Below are positions 18,022 to 27,085 of a DNA stretch of 64,000 nt, piece by piece. Both the position numbers and the translations under genes were made by a program. How positions within the stretch are numbered: position 1 is the first letter of the stretch; every line of letters begins with the position of its first letter. The DNA is from Alphaproteobacteria bacterium (GTDB taxonomy: Bacteria > Pseudomonadota > Alphaproteobacteria > JAJFFI01). Location: positions 1-64,000 of the forward strand of contig JASJBI010000008.1 of NCBI GenBank assembly GCA_030066595.1, given 5' to 3'. The notes beneath the pieces are model-generated. The model did not search any database, was not told where the DNA came from, and saw nothing but the letters and a program-made list of their open reading frames with translations.

Positions 18022-19620
18022 TTGCTGAGGCTCGCGCATCACTCCGCCAGGCATCTGCTGTCGAGGGTCGTTGTTCTGTCGGCCCTGGTGGCCATCATTC
18101 CGGGCTGCTCCGGGATCGGCGACAGCGGGCGCCGGGACGCCACCGCGACCAACGGCCTCAGCCAGACGGTGTTCAGCGAGGGGTATTCCCTGATCGCCGA
18201 TCGCTACATCGATCCGGTGGCGGTCAATCAGCTGGCGATGGACGGGCTCACGGCGCTCAGCGACGCGGACTCCGAGCTCGTCATCGACAGCACTGGCGGC
18301 AAGGTGCAGGTCCGCGCCAACGGCGTCTATCTCAGGGAATTCCAGAGCCCCGGCCGCAACGACGCCGACAGTTGGGGACAGCTCACGGTGAATGTGATCG
18401 CCAGCTCCCAGGACGCCTCGCCGACGCTCAAGGCGATGAGCAAGGAAAAGATCTACGAGGCGGTCTTTGACGGCGCGCTGACCAAGCTCGACCGCTATTC
18501 CCGTTACGCCAGCCCGGACGAGGCCCGCGATCACCGCGCCGACCGGGAGGGCTTTGGCGGCATCGGCATGCACCTCAGCGTGATCGACGGTGTGACCCGA
18601 ATCGTCGCGGTCATGCCCGAGACCCCGGCCGAGCGCGCCGGGCTCAAGGACAACGACGTGATCGTCGCCATTGACGGCGACCCGATCGCCGGCTGGGAAC
18701 TGCGCGACGTGGTGCGGCGCCTGCGCGGCCCGGTGGGATCCACGGCCAAGTTCTCGGTCACCCGCCACGGCATGCCCGAGCCTCTGAAATTCTCGGTCCG
18801 ACGCGAGCGGATCATCCCAACCTCGGTGATCTATCGGCGCGAGGGGAACGCGGCCTATGTCCGCATCACCCGGTTCAATCAGGGCACCGCGCGAAGCTTT
18901 CGCGAGCGCGTGGTCCAGGCACGCGAGGACATCGGTCCGGAGATGACCGGGGTCATCGTCGACCTCAGGGACAATCCGGGCGGCCTCCTCGACCAAGCCG
19001 TCGCGGTCACCGATTCGCTGCTCAAGGGCGGGCGCATCGTCTCCACCCGCGGCCGCCACCGGGGCAGCTTCCAGCAGTACGACGCCTCAGACAACGACGT
19101 CGCCGAGGGGCTGCCGATGGTGTTGCTGATCAACGGCGGCTCCGCCTCGGCCTCGGAGATCATGGCCGCGGCCCTGCAGGACGACGGGCGGGCAATCGTC
19201 CTCGGCAGCAATTCCTACGGCAAGGGCGTGGTGCAGAGCGTCTACCGACTGCCCAATGACGGTGAGCTGACCTTGACCTGGTCGCGCTTTCATGCGCCGT
19301 CCGGCTACAACCTGCAGGACCTCGGCGTCATGCCGACGGTCTGCACCAACGAGCTCAAGGCGGACCAAGTCGCCGAGCTGCTGAGGACCCTGCGGGAAGG
19401 CCGCATCGGCACCAAGGCCACGCTGGCGAACTGGCGGCGCGAGGCATTGCCGGACGAAGAGACCCGGACCAGGCTGCGGGCGAACTGCCCGGCCAGCCGG
19501 CGCGTTGCCGGCGAGGACGATCACGACATGACGCTGGCCAAGGCGATCCTGGAAGACAAGGCGTTGTACTCGATCGCCCTTCGGGAATCGTCGCTGCCCG
19601 AGCTGGCGCGGTCGGAGTAG
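18022..19620 (+). CDS. C-terminal (tail-specific) processing peptidase, S41 family lipoprotein
   Basis: 532 residues from TTG 18022, chosen because AGGGAGAGG precedes it by 4 bases and it gives a normal signal peptide; an ATG at 17956 would add 22 residues and has no ribosome site. A lipobox-like IPGC follows the hydrophobic stretch, suggesting a lipid-anchored periplasmic protein. A PDZ domain (GFGGIGMHL...AERAGLKDNDVIVAIDGDP) sits before the S41 core. The Ser-Lys dyad is visible: GGSASASEI and SYGKGVVQ. It likely processes or degrades envelope proteins. The C-terminal part past residue 470 has no match I know. Confidence 0.88.
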   Translation: MLRLAHHSARHLLSRVVVLSALVAIIPGCSGIGDSGRRDATATNGLSQTVFSEGYSLIADRYIDPVAVNQLAMDGLTALSDADSELVIDSTGGKVQVRANGVYLREFQSPGRNDADSWGQLTVNVIASSQDASPTLKAMSKEKIYEAVFDGALTKLDRYSRYASPDEARDHRADREGFGGIGMHLSVIDGVTRIVAVMPETPAERAGLKDNDVIVAIDGDPIAGWELRDVVRRLRGPVGSTAKFSVTRHGMPEPLKFSVRRERIIPTSVIYRREGNAAYVRITRFNQGTARSFRERVVQAREDIGPEMTGVIVDLRDNPGGLLDQAVAVTDSLLKGGRIVSTRGRHRGSFQQYDASDNDVAEGLPMVLLINGGSASASEIMAAALQDDGRAIVLGSNSYGKGVVQSVYRLPNDGELTLTWSRFHAPSGYNLQDLGVMPTVCTNELKADQVAELLRTLREGRIGTKATLANWRREALPDEETRTRLRANCPASRRVAGEDDHDMTLAKAILEDKALYSIALRESSLPELARSE

Positions 19621-19671
19621 CGCTGGATCCAGCCGAACTGCGCCTGGTCGGCCGACGGCCGGGCGCCTGAC

Positions 19672-19699
19672 TTGACATCAAGGGCGGCCGAAGTAAGGT
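19672..19699 (+). promoter_or_regulatory. Sigma-70-type promoter of rpmG
   Basis: TTGACA (19672-19677) and TAAGGT (19694-19699) are separated by 16 bases and lie 40 bp before the rpmG start. Both hexamers are close to consensus. Confidence 0.55.
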
Positions 19700-19738
19700 C
19701 CGCCGCCAAGCAATCGAGCAAGACACGGACACGACCCA

Positions 19739-19906
19739 ATGGCCAAATCCAATACCGTTCTGATCAAACTGGTCAGCAGCGCCAAGACCGGCTTCTACTA
19801 CGTGACCAAGAAGAATCCCCGGACCAGCACCGAGAAGCTGGAGCTCAAGAAATACGACCCGGTGGTGCGCAAGCACGTCCTGTTCAAGGAATCCAAGATC
19901 AAGTAA
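19739..19906 (+). CDS. rpmG: 50S ribosomal protein L33
   Basis: 55 residues, starting [15 protein letters not shown] and ending LFKESKIK, typical bacterial bL33. It keeps [15 protein letters not shown] and the KLELKKYDP segment. It has no CxxC pairs, so this is the zinc-independent form. It sits alone after its own promoter, convergent with the glycosyltransferase gene, whose stop is 30 bp away. Confidence 0.96.
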   Translation: MAKSNTVLIKLVSSAKTGFYYVTKKNPRTSTEKLELKKYDPVVRKHVLFKESKIK

Positions 19907-19936
19907 CGCGGCTGAGGACACCTGCGCGGTTACCGC

Positions 19937-21145
19937 TCAGGAGGAAACGGCCTCGGCTTCGGGTGTCATTTGACGGCCCAGCAGGGGCGCCCAAATGCGG
20001 TCGAGGGCCTCCTTGTGCAGCCGCACGTCGCACCGCTTCGCGCTCTCGAATCCCTTGCGGCGCATCTCCTCCGGGTAGGGCTTGGCGATGATCTCGGCGA
20101 CCTCGTCGACCGAGTTGAAGAGAAAACCGCCACCGGCCAAAAAGTCCAGCTGCGCCGCCCGCCGGCCGGGCAGCTCCTGCAGGCAGGCGCCGATGCCGCT
20201 CGCCTGCGCCTCCACGACAGCCGCAGGCAGTCCCACCGTGTTCATCGCCGGATCGGACGGATAGACGATCCAGTCGTGCTCCCGATAGACCGGCGCCATG
20301 TCCTCGGGTTCGACGAACCGGATCGACACCGGACTGCCGAGACGCCGGTTGTACTCGGCCACCCGCTCCGCATAGTAGCCCTTGGTGTAGAGCGAGAACT
20401 GCATCCCCGTCCCGGCCATCTTCTTGGCCAGATCGATGAAGGTGGTGTGCGCCTTCTTCGCGGTGCAGGGGCCCGCGCACATCACCTTCCGGGTCGGCTC
20501 GCGGGGCGCCTCGTTATAGAAGCGCGCCACGTTCACGACCGGCCAGGCGGCATGCACGATGTCCCGCGGCACGCCTCTGGACAGAATGTCTTGCTCGAAC
20601 TCGGGGAAGGCGAACACGCCCTTGCAGTGCGGCGATTTCAGCGCGTCGATGCCGGCATGCAGTCTGGCCTTGTTCTTCTCCAGCATGTCGAAGGAGTGGG
20701 TCCGCATGGTCCACGGGATCCCCCGTCGGTCCGAGACATGGCCCAGCAGCCAAGCCAAATAGAGATAGTGGGCATGCATGATGTCGGGTTTGAACTGGTC
20801 GAGCACGCCGTCGAGCTTTGCCAGGAACTTCCGCTGCCTGGGGCTGGTGAACGCGGTGTTGACCTGCTCGTAGGGGCCGTAGGACAGGTGCGCATCCCAA
20901 TAGCCGATCTGGATGTACGGCAACGCGTTGGCCCTCGGGTACTTCGACTTGTGCAGGGTGACCACCCTGACCTCGTAGTCCTGGCCCAGGGCCAGGAACT
21001 CCTCGTGCATGTATGTTTCCGAGAACTCCGGATAGGTCTCGGTAAAGCACAACACGCGCGGTCTGTCGGTCCTGGCGCGCAGGTCGCCGGGGATGATGTC
21101 CGGCGTCCTGAGGATCTTGATCTGATGTTTCAGGCGCCTGAGCAT
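19937..21145 (-). CDS. Glycosyltransferase, GT4-like
   Basis: 402 residues. The N-terminal part (RPRVLCFTETYPEFSETYMH) resembles GT-B enzymes of exopolysaccharide and LPS synthesis. HAHYLYLAWLLGH and RTHSFDM follow the GT4 order. The donor-binding region has AGPCTAKKAH, the usual position of a GxxxxxKG-like loop, and YPSDPAMNTVGLPAAVVEAQASG in place of the common PS..E(G)xPxxxxEAxA motif. Sugar and acceptor are unknown. It stands alone on the minus strand, downstream of pleD-divK by about 100 bp of non-coding sequence on the opposite side. Confidence 0.85.
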   Translation of the reverse strand: MLRRLKHQIKILRTPDIIPGDLRARTDRPRVLCFTETYPEFSETYMHEEFLALGQDYEVRVVTLHKSKYPRANALPYIQIGYWDAHLSYGPYEQVNTAFTSPRQRKFLAKLDGVLDQFKPDIMHAHYLYLAWLLGHVSDRRGIPWTMRTHSFDMLEKNKARLHAGIDALKSPHCKGVFAFPEFEQDILSRGVPRDIVHAAWPVVNVARFYNEAPREPTRKVMCAGPCTAKKAHTTFIDLAKKMAGTGMQFSLYTKGYYAERVAEYNRRLGSPVSIRFVEPEDMAPVYREHDWIVYPSDPAMNTVGLPAAVVEAQASGIGACLQELPGRRAAQLDFLAGGGFLFNSVDEVAEIIAKPYPEEMRRKGFESAKRCDVRLHKEALDRIWAPLLGRQMTPEAEAVSS

Positions 21146-21249
21146 TGCGTTGCCTGCGACTTCGTTTGCTTGGACATGAGGATAACCGGGGCCATTGGCC
21201 CTGACGCCGGGGAAGTCATGTTCGGCGCCTATGCCCTTGATCGGTCGCG

Positions 21250-22647
21250 TCAGGCGACCGCCGGGGTGGCGCCCTCCGAGCGGGCCAGCACGACCCGGTT
21301 GCGGCCACGACGCTTGGCCTCGTACATGGCGCCGTCGGCCCGCGCCAGCAGATGCTGGGCCCGGCCCGAACCGTCTTCCGAGACGGCCACGCCGATGCTG
21401 GCCGTGACCGAGATCTCACCCGCCGGCCCCGACGTCTTGACCGGCCGGTTGGCGAAGGCTTCCCGCAGGCGCTCGGCCACGCCATGCGCCGCCTTCTCAT
21501 CGGTTTCCGGCATCACGACGACGAATTCTTCGCCGCCCAGGCGGGCGACCATATCGAAGTTGCGCACGTGACGGACGATGCGGTTGGCGATCTCGGCCAG
21601 GACCTCGTCGCCAGCGGCATGACCATGGGAGTCGTTGATCTGCTTGAAACGATCGATATCGATCATCAACAACGCCAGCGGCTTTCCGAGACTGGCTGCC
21701 CGGCTTTGCTGGCCCTCGACATGCACGTCGAAATAGCGGCGATTGTAGACCCCGGTCAGCGGATCGGTGACCGCCATCGACATGCTCTCGCGGTAGGTGG
21801 CGCGAAGCCGGTCCTGATAGCGCTTGCGCCGCACCTGGCTCCGCATGCGTGCCACCAACTCTTCGCGGTTGATGGGCCGGACCAGATAGTCGTTGATGCC
21901 GATCTCAAGCGCCTTGGCCAAACGGTCGTTGTCCTCCTCCCGGATCAGCAGAAGGATGGGGACGGTGCGCGTGGCGTCATCCGAGCGCAGCTCGGAGACC
22001 AGCCGCAGGGCATCCCCGGTGGCCAGATCGGCACTGCACATGATCAGGTCGAACGGCTCCTGCGCGCCAAGCTCGGAGACCCGATCGAGCCGCTGGACAA
22101 CCTGCAGCTTGATGTCCGACTCTGCCGCAAACTCGGCGATGAGCTCAGCGCTGAGCTCGTCGTCCTCGACCAGCAACACCCGGGCGCCGGTTATGTCCCG
22201 CGCAATGGCGTCCTCGCCCGCGACCGCCCCAAGCTGCTCGCTCGTGTCCTGGCGCAGCCGGAGCTCGTCCATGGCCATCTTGAGCCGGACCAGCGAACGG
22301 ATTCGCGCGAACAGCGGCACGTCCGTCACCGGCTTGGTCAGGAAGTCGTCCGCACCCGCCTCGAGGCCGCGAACCCGGTCGCTGACATCGCTCAGGGCGG
22401 TGATCATGACCACCGGAATATGCGCCGTCTTCGGGTCCGACTTGATGTTGCGGCAGACCTCGAAGCCGTCCATCTCCGGCATCATCACATCGAGCAGGAC
22501 GATGTCGGGGCGCGCGATCTCGATGATTTCCAGTGCCTCGGAGCCGCTGTTCGCCGTCAGAACGTTGAAGTACTCCGAGGTGAGTTTGGCCTCCAGGAGC
22601 TTTACGTTCTGCGGTAGATCATCGACGACGAGAACCCGAGCCGTCAT
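21250..22647 (-). CDS. pleD: PleD-type response regulator/diguanylate cyclase
   Basis: 465 residues: REC1 (about 3-120), REC2 (about 155-275) and GGDEF (about 295-455). REC1 has the phosphoacceptor D53 (LLDVMMPEMDG) and TKPV Lys. REC2 lacks it: S205 takes the Asp position, as in the adaptor REC of PleD. The GGDEF motif is GGEEF (371-375), and RNFD five residues before it is an intact allosteric I-site. It makes cyclic-di-GMP and in Caulobacter drives pole development. It follows divK by 9 bp, the conserved divK-pleD operon. Confidence 0.96.
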   Translation of the reverse strand: MTARVLVVDDLPQNVKLLEAKLTSEYFNVLTANSGSEALEIIEIARPDIVLLDVMMPEMDGFEVCRNIKSDPKTAHIPVVMITALSDVSDRVRGLEAGADDFLTKPVTDVPLFARIRSLVRLKMAMDELRLRQDTSEQLGAVAGEDAIARDITGARVLLVEDDELSAELIAEFAAESDIKLQVVQRLDRVSELGAQEPFDLIMCSADLATGDALRLVSELRSDDATRTVPILLLIREEDNDRLAKALEIGINDYLVRPINREELVARMRSQVRRKRYQDRLRATYRESMSMAVTDPLTGVYNRRYFDVHVEGQQSRAASLGKPLALLMIDIDRFKQINDSHGHAAGDEVLAEIANRIVRHVRNFDMVARLGGEEFVVVMPETDEKAAHGVAERLREAFANRPVKTSGPAGEISVTASIGVAVSEDGSGRAQHLLARADGAMYEAKRRGRNRVVLARSEGATPAVA

Positions 22648-22656
22648 CCAAGCGCC

Positions 22657-23022
22657 CTAGTTCAGGAATTTCTGCACCGTCTCTAAGAACCGGGCCACGG
22701 AGATCGGCTTCGATAGATACGCCTCACAGCCGCCCTGCCGGATCTTTTCCTCATCGCCTTTCATCGCAAATGCGGTCACCGCGATGATCGGGATGCTCTT
22801 AAGGGCGTCATCTTCCTTGATCCACTTGGCGACCTCAAGTCCGGAAACCTCCGGGAGCTGGATGTCCATCAGGATCAAATCCGGCTTGTTCTCGCGTGCG
22901 AGCTTGAGCGCTTCAATGCCGTCCCGCGTTTGCAGCGTCTCGTACCCCTGAGACTCGAGCAGGTCGTGAAACAGCTTCATATTGAGCTCGTTGTCTTCGA
23001 CAATCAGAACCGTCTTCGACAT
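22657..23022 (-). CDS. divK: DivK single-domain response regulator
   Basis: 121 residues, only a receiver domain: [10 protein letters not shown], phosphoacceptor D53 in [10 protein letters not shown], the VTAFAM Thr and LSKPIS Lys. The sequence is very close to the DivK family, which relays PleC/DivJ phosphorylation to control CtrA and the cell cycle. First gene of the divK-pleD operon. A CtrA-like site lies 200 bp upstream. Confidence 0.95.
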   Translation of the reverse strand: MSKTVLIVEDNELNMKLFHDLLESQGYETLQTRDGIEALKLARENKPDLILMDIQLPEVSGLEVAKWIKEDDALKSIPIIAVTAFAMKGDEEKIRQGGCEAYLSKPISVARFLETVQKFLN

Positions 23023-23220
23023 TACACTCCCCTAGGTCTCAGGCACCGGGCCAAGGCCCGATGTGGTGAACCGCAAATCGCCAGCGGATCCAAATAGTCT
23101 GATAGCATGGCCCAGCTGGCGGTCACATCTGTTGAACGATGCACAATTCGTTGGATCTATTGGCAAATAGCGTGGGATTTCTAGCATAAACCTCAAATTC
23201 AAGATTGTGGGTTCACAAAG

Positions 23221-23235
23221 TTAATTTTCCGTTAG
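23221..23235. promoter_or_regulatory. CtrA-like half-site pair upstream of divK
   Basis: TTAA-N7-TTAG at 23221-23235 matches the CtrA full-site consensus TTAA-N7-TTAA except for the last base. It lies in the 272-bp intergenic stretch (23023-23294) between divergent divK and the ROK kinase, in a patch richer in A/T than its surroundings. The rest of that stretch holds no gene. Confidence 0.35.
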
Positions 23236-23294
23236 TACATGGACAGACGGGTCGGTGAACCGGGCCGACGGGCTTGGAGACCGGGGTGGTCGGT

Positions 23295-24206
23295 ATGCGG
23301 ATCGGCATCGATTTGGGCGGCAGCAAGATCGAGATCATCGCCCTCTCGGCCGCTGGCGAGGTGCAGACGCGCCGCCGGCTCGCGACCCCCGCAGGGGACT
23401 ACGCCGGCACAGTGGAGGCGGTCGTCGGGCTGGTTCGAGCGGTTGAGGACGAGCTCGGCGAGCAGTGCCCGGTCGGCCTCGGCATCCCTGGCACCCTCTC
23501 CCCCGTCAACGGTTTGGTCAAGAACGCCAACTCGACCTGCCTGATCGGTCAGCCCTTCGACCGGGATCTGGAACGGGCCCTGGGACGTCCGGTCCGGATC
23601 GAGAATGACGCCAACTGTTTTGCCCTGTCCGAGGCCACGGACGGGTCCGCCTCGGGGCTGGATGTTGTCTTCGGCGTGATCCTGGGGACCGGGGTGGGCG
23701 GCGGCCTGGCGATCGGCGGCCGGCCGGTCAGGGGCCGCAACGCCATCGCCGGCGAATGGGGTCACAACCCCCTGCCCTGGCCTCAGGACGACGAGCGCCC
23801 GGGGCCCGGCTGCTATTGCGGCAAGACCGGGTGCATCGAGACCTTTCTCTCGGGACCGGCGATGGCGGCCGATCTGGCGGTGGCGGCAGGCGAAAGGCGG
23901 ACGCCGGAAGAGATCGCCGCCGCCGCGGCACAAGGCGAGGCGGCGGCCGTCGCTGCGCTGAACCGCTATGTGGACCGGCTCGCCCGGGCCTTGGCCTCGG
24001 TGATCAATGTGGTCGACCCGGACGCCATCGTCCTGGGGGGCGGCCTGTCCCAGATCGCGCCGCTCTATGCAGAGGTGCCGCCCCGCCTGCCACGCTATGT
24101 CTTCTCAGACGCGGTGACCACGCCGATCCTGCCGCCGCGACACGGCGACTCCAGCGGCGTCAGAGGCGCGGCCTGGCTGTGGCCGGACCCGGGGGGCGGA
24201 GCATGA
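23295..24206 (+). CDS. ROK family sugar kinase
   Basis: 303 residues from ATG 23295. ATP-dependent sugar kinase of the ROK family, probably fructokinase, glucokinase or N-acetyl-sugar kinase. Motifs: IGIDLGGSKIEI (phosphate 1), GIPGTLSP, VRIENDANCFALSE, GTGVGGGLAI, GEWGHNPLPWP and the ROK zinc signature in GCYCGKTGCIETFLSGPA. Substrate cannot be told from sequence alone. The stop codon overlaps the dinB ATG (ATGA at 24203-24206). Confidence 0.92.
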   Translation: MRIGIDLGGSKIEIIALSAAGEVQTRRRLATPAGDYAGTVEAVVGLVRAVEDELGEQCPVGLGIPGTLSPVNGLVKNANSTCLIGQPFDRDLERALGRPVRIENDANCFALSEATDGSASGLDVVFGVILGTGVGGGLAIGGRPVRGRNAIAGEWGHNPLPWPQDDERPGPGCYCGKTGCIETFLSGPAMAADLAVAAGERRTPEEIAAAAAQGEAAAVAALNRYVDRLARALASVINVVDPDAIVLGGGLSQIAPLYAEVPPRLPRYVFSDAVTTPILPPRHGDSSGVRGAAWLWPDPGGGA

Positions 24207-25522
24207 CCCGCGGGCTGTGCCGCGATTGCTTCGCCACCTTCGATGCGGCCGGCACGGCGCCGCGTTGCCCCGATTGCGACTCGCCCCGGGTGGTGCACCA
24301 CGCCGAGCTCGAACAGCTGGCGATCGCGCATATCGATTGCGACGCCTTTTACGCCTCGGTCGAGAAGCGCGACGATCCCTCGCTTCGGGACAAGCCCGTG
24401 ATCGTGGGCGGTGGCAAGCGGGGCGTGGTGTCCGCCTGCTGCTATATCGCGCGGACCTACGGGGTGCGCTCGGCCATGCCGATGTTCAAGGCCCTGAAAG
24501 CCTGTCCGGACGCGGTTGTGATCCGTCCCGACATGCAGAAATACGTCGCCATCGGCCGCGAAATTCGAAAGATGATGCGCGACATCACGCCCCTGGTCGA
24601 GCCGCTGTCGATCGACGAGGCGTTTCTCGACCTCTCCGGAACCGAACGCCTGCACGGGCACAGTCCGGCGGCGACGCTGGCGTGGCTCTGCCATCGCATC
24701 GAGGCGGACACCGGCCTTACCGCCTCCGTCGGGCTCAGCTACAACAAGTCGCTGGCCAAGATCGCCTCGGACCTGGACAAGCCGCGCGGCTTCGCCCTGA
24801 TCGGGCGGTCGGAAGCGCGGCAGTTCCTGGCCGGACGGCCGGTCAGCCTGATCTGGGGCGCGGGGCCGGCCCTGCAACGGCGCCTGGCGCGGGACGGCGT
24901 GCGCACCATCGGCCAGCTTGCGGCCATGGACGAGGCGGATCTGGTCGCCCGCTATGGCAGCATCGGCCGCAGGCTCGCCTGGTTCTCCCGCGGCGAGGAC
25001 GACCGTGCGGTGGTTCCCGATCGTCCGACCAAGAGCGTTTCGGCCGAGACCACCTTCGACCGGGATGTCGCCGCGCCGGACGCCCTCGCCCGGATCCTCT
25101 GGCGGCTTTCCGAGAAGGTATCGGCGCGGCTCAAGGCGGCGGATCTGGTCGGGCGCACGGTCACGCTGAAGCTCAAGACCGCAGACTTCCGCATCCTGAC
25201 CCGCAATCGGAGCCTGGCCCAGCGCAGCCAGCTGGCGGAAGTCATCTACCGGACCGCGCTGCCCCTGCTGGAGGCCCAGTGCGATGGCCGCGCCTTTCGT
25301 CTCCTGGGGGTCGGCGTCGCCGGCCTCGCGCACCGGGACGACTTGGACGAGAACCCCGGCCTGATCGACGGGCTCGACCCGGCGGCGGATCGCGCGGAGC
25401 TGGTCGAGCGCACCATGGACAAGCTTCGCTCGACCTTCGGCAAAGACGCGGTGATCAAGGGGCGGGGCTGGCCTGGCAATGTGCGCACGCGGCCCGGAAC
25501 GGGATCAAGCGAAGACCCCTAG
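24203..25522 (+). CDS. dinB: DNA polymerase IV (Y family) with N-terminal zinc-ribbon-like region
   Basis: 439 residues. Before the polymerase core lies a 38-residue N-terminus with two Cys pairs (LCRDC...RCPDC, residues 5-25) that looks like a small zinc ribbon, seen in some alphaproteobacterial DinB. The core begins IAHIDCDAFYASVEKRDDP, then GGGKRGVVSACCYIAR, PLSIDEAFLDLSG (catalytic Asp-Glu), VGLSYNKSLAKIASDLDKP. Little-finger domain follows. It is translationally coupled to the ROK gene. Its TAG overlaps the eipB stop on the other strand in the palindrome CTAG. Confidence 0.95.
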   Translation: MTRGLCRDCFATFDAAGTAPRCPDCDSPRVVHHAELEQLAIAHIDCDAFYASVEKRDDPSLRDKPVIVGGGKRGVVSACCYIARTYGVRSAMPMFKALKACPDAVVIRPDMQKYVAIGREIRKMMRDITPLVEPLSIDEAFLDLSGTERLHGHSPAATLAWLCHRIEADTGLTASVGLSYNKSLAKIASDLDKPRGFALIGRSEARQFLAGRPVSLIWGAGPALQRRLARDGVRTIGQLAAMDEADLVARYGSIGRRLAWFSRGEDDRAVVPDRPTKSVSAETTFDRDVAAPDALARILWRLSEKVSARLKAADLVGRTVTLKLKTADFRILTRNRSLAQRSQLAEVIYRTALPLLEAQCDGRAFRLLGVGVAGLAHRDDLDENPGLIDGLDPAADRAELVERTMDKLRSTFGKDAVIKGRGWPGNVRTRPGTGSSEDP

Positions 25523-26352
25523 CATTCGGGCCGCGGCAGCGGCTCAATTCTCTCCAAATCGATATCGAGCACGTAATCGCCGTAGTCCAGCTTGAGGCGG
25601 CGGGCCACACCGTTGTCCTGGAGCGCGAGAGTGATCTCGGTCTCGGGCAGCTCGGCGTCTTCTCCGGTCGGGAAGTAGGCCAGCCGCATGCGCCAGAAAT
25701 CCTGATCCCCAAGCGGCCGCTTGACCGGCGCTTCGCTCGCCGGCAGGCGCTGACCGATCGAGGCGCTGACTTCATAGGGAGCATCGGTGTTGTCGCCGTC
25801 ATACACGGTCCGCGTGACGTGCTTCTGTCCCTTCCGCGCCGCGTTCAGCAACAGCAAGACGTGGTCGGTCGGAAACATGGTGCCGCGCGGCAGATCCATG
25901 CGCGCGCCCCGCGGGCGGCTGAACGTGACTTCGCCGCTGCCGCCGGCGTCGCGCAGGGAGCCGTTGCCCCGCAGGTTCTTGTCCAGACGGCCGTTGTGCC
26001 TGGACATCGTAGCAAACTGGAAGCTCAACCCGTCCTTCGCTTCGCTGCTGGTAATGCTGTGGTCGATCAACAGCTGCTGCTCGCTCTTGTCGGTGAGCTC
26101 GAGCGCCATGCGCTGCTTGATCTCCCAGCTTTCGCAGGATTCCGCCCATTCGAAGACGAGGACGCCGCGCCCGTCGACGATCGGGCCCGGCGGGCTTTCC
26201 ACGGCGAGACGCATACTGTAGACCGCGCGATGCGGGGCAATGGCGATGGCCTTGCCTGCTTCGGCCCAGGCCGTCCCGAACGTGCCCAGGGGCAGCAGCA
26301 TCAGCGCACAGGCCAGCGCCTTGGCAGCACGGCCAGGACGGACGGATCCCAT
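25519..26352 (-). CDS. EipB/DUF1849 periplasmic envelope protein
   Basis: 277 residues from the ATG at 26350-26352; a signal peptide ends near TAWAEAG. The mature chain has exactly two cysteines, C73 (ESCESWEIKQR) and the last residue C277 (LPRPEC), matching the conserved disulfide of EipB. Other DUF1849 features: ISPHRAVY-like start, SFQFATMSRHNG, FPTDHVLLLLNAA. EipB of Brucella is needed for envelope integrity and folds as a beta-spiral. A lipoprotein gene lies upstream on the same strand. Confidence 0.88.
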   Translation of the reverse strand: MGSVRPGRAAKALACALMLLPLGTFGTAWAEAGKAIAIAPHRAVYSMRLAVESPPGPIVDGRGVLVFEWAESCESWEIKQRMALELTDKSEQQLLIDHSITSSEAKDGLSFQFATMSRHNGRLDKNLRGNGSLRDAGGSGEVTFSRPRGARMDLPRGTMFPTDHVLLLLNAARKGQKHVTRTVYDGDNTDAPYEVSASIGQRLPASEAPVKRPLGDQDFWRMRLAYFPTGEDAELPETEITLALQDNGVARRLKLDYGDYVLDIDLERIEPLPRPEC

Positions 26353-26432
26353 CACAGGCGGGGCGGGGCGCCCGCATGTTCGCAGCCGCCACCGGGCTTC
26401 GGAAACACCACGATGCGTGCGGATCGCCGGTC

Positions 26433-27008
26433 TCACCGGCCGTCCACGCTGGCGGTCTCGATCCGCTGCCGCGGCGGCATCCACGGATCCTCGACCCCGT
26501 CGTCCGCAGCCAACCGATGGCGCAGTGTTCGGGCCGTCTCGGCGGAGTGGACCGGGACCAGCACCTGATAGCGAGGCTGGCCCTCGACGCGCGCGAGCAC
26601 GACATGCGCGCCCAGATCTCCGTGCCGGCGCGCCAGTTCGTCGGCATTGGCCCGATAGGCGAAGCTGCCAAGCACCAGATCACCGGAGGCAGGCTGGACG
26701 GGCGGGCCGAACCCGGCCGCGGGAGAGGCCGCCGCGGGCCCCGCTGGCACGGGCGGCGACGCCGCCACCTGCTCGCCCACATAGGCGCGACAGGGACGCC
26801 TGAGCCGCACCACGCGGATCATGGCGCAGTCCTGATCCGCCATGCCGGAGATCGCATGATCGGTGACGCTCTTGCCCGAGACCACGATGCTGGCGCCGTC
26901 CGCCGCGTAGCTTGCCGCCGCGAGCGTAGGCGGCAAGATCGCCGCCGCACATCCGCCGAGCATTCCGGCAAGCGAGACTGCGCAAATAGTCCGGAGCAAG
27001 TTGGCCAC
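26433..27008 (-). CDS. Lipoprotein with possible SPOR-like C-terminal domain
   Basis: 191 residues from GTG at 27006-27008. A signal sequence ends in LGGC (C20), a good lipobox. A first region, about residues 35-75 (GASIVVSGKSVTDHAISGMADQDCAMIRV), matches a pattern I recall from uncharacterised alphaproteobacterial lipoproteins. A proline/alanine linker follows. Residues about 110-175 (LVLGSFAYRANADELARRHGD...YQVLVPVHSAETARTLRHRL) have the beta-alpha spacing of a SPOR peptidoglycan-binding domain. It lies 80 bp upstream of eipB and may be cotranscribed with it. Confidence 0.7.
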   Translation of the reverse strand: MANLLRTICAVSLAGMLGGCAAAILPPTLAAASYAADGASIVVSGKSVTDHAISGMADQDCAMIRVVRLRRPCRAYVGEQVAASPPVPAGPAAASPAAGFGPPVQPASGDLVLGSFAYRANADELARRHGDLGAHVVLARVEGQPRYQVLVPVHSAETARTLRHRLAADDGVEDPWMPPRQRIETASVDGR

Positions 27009-27085
27009 GAAACCTTAACTTCCACAGGCAGTGGGTAAGTCTCGGGCAGCCTAGCTTTGCCGGGACTTCGTTGGCAAGGCGTTCC

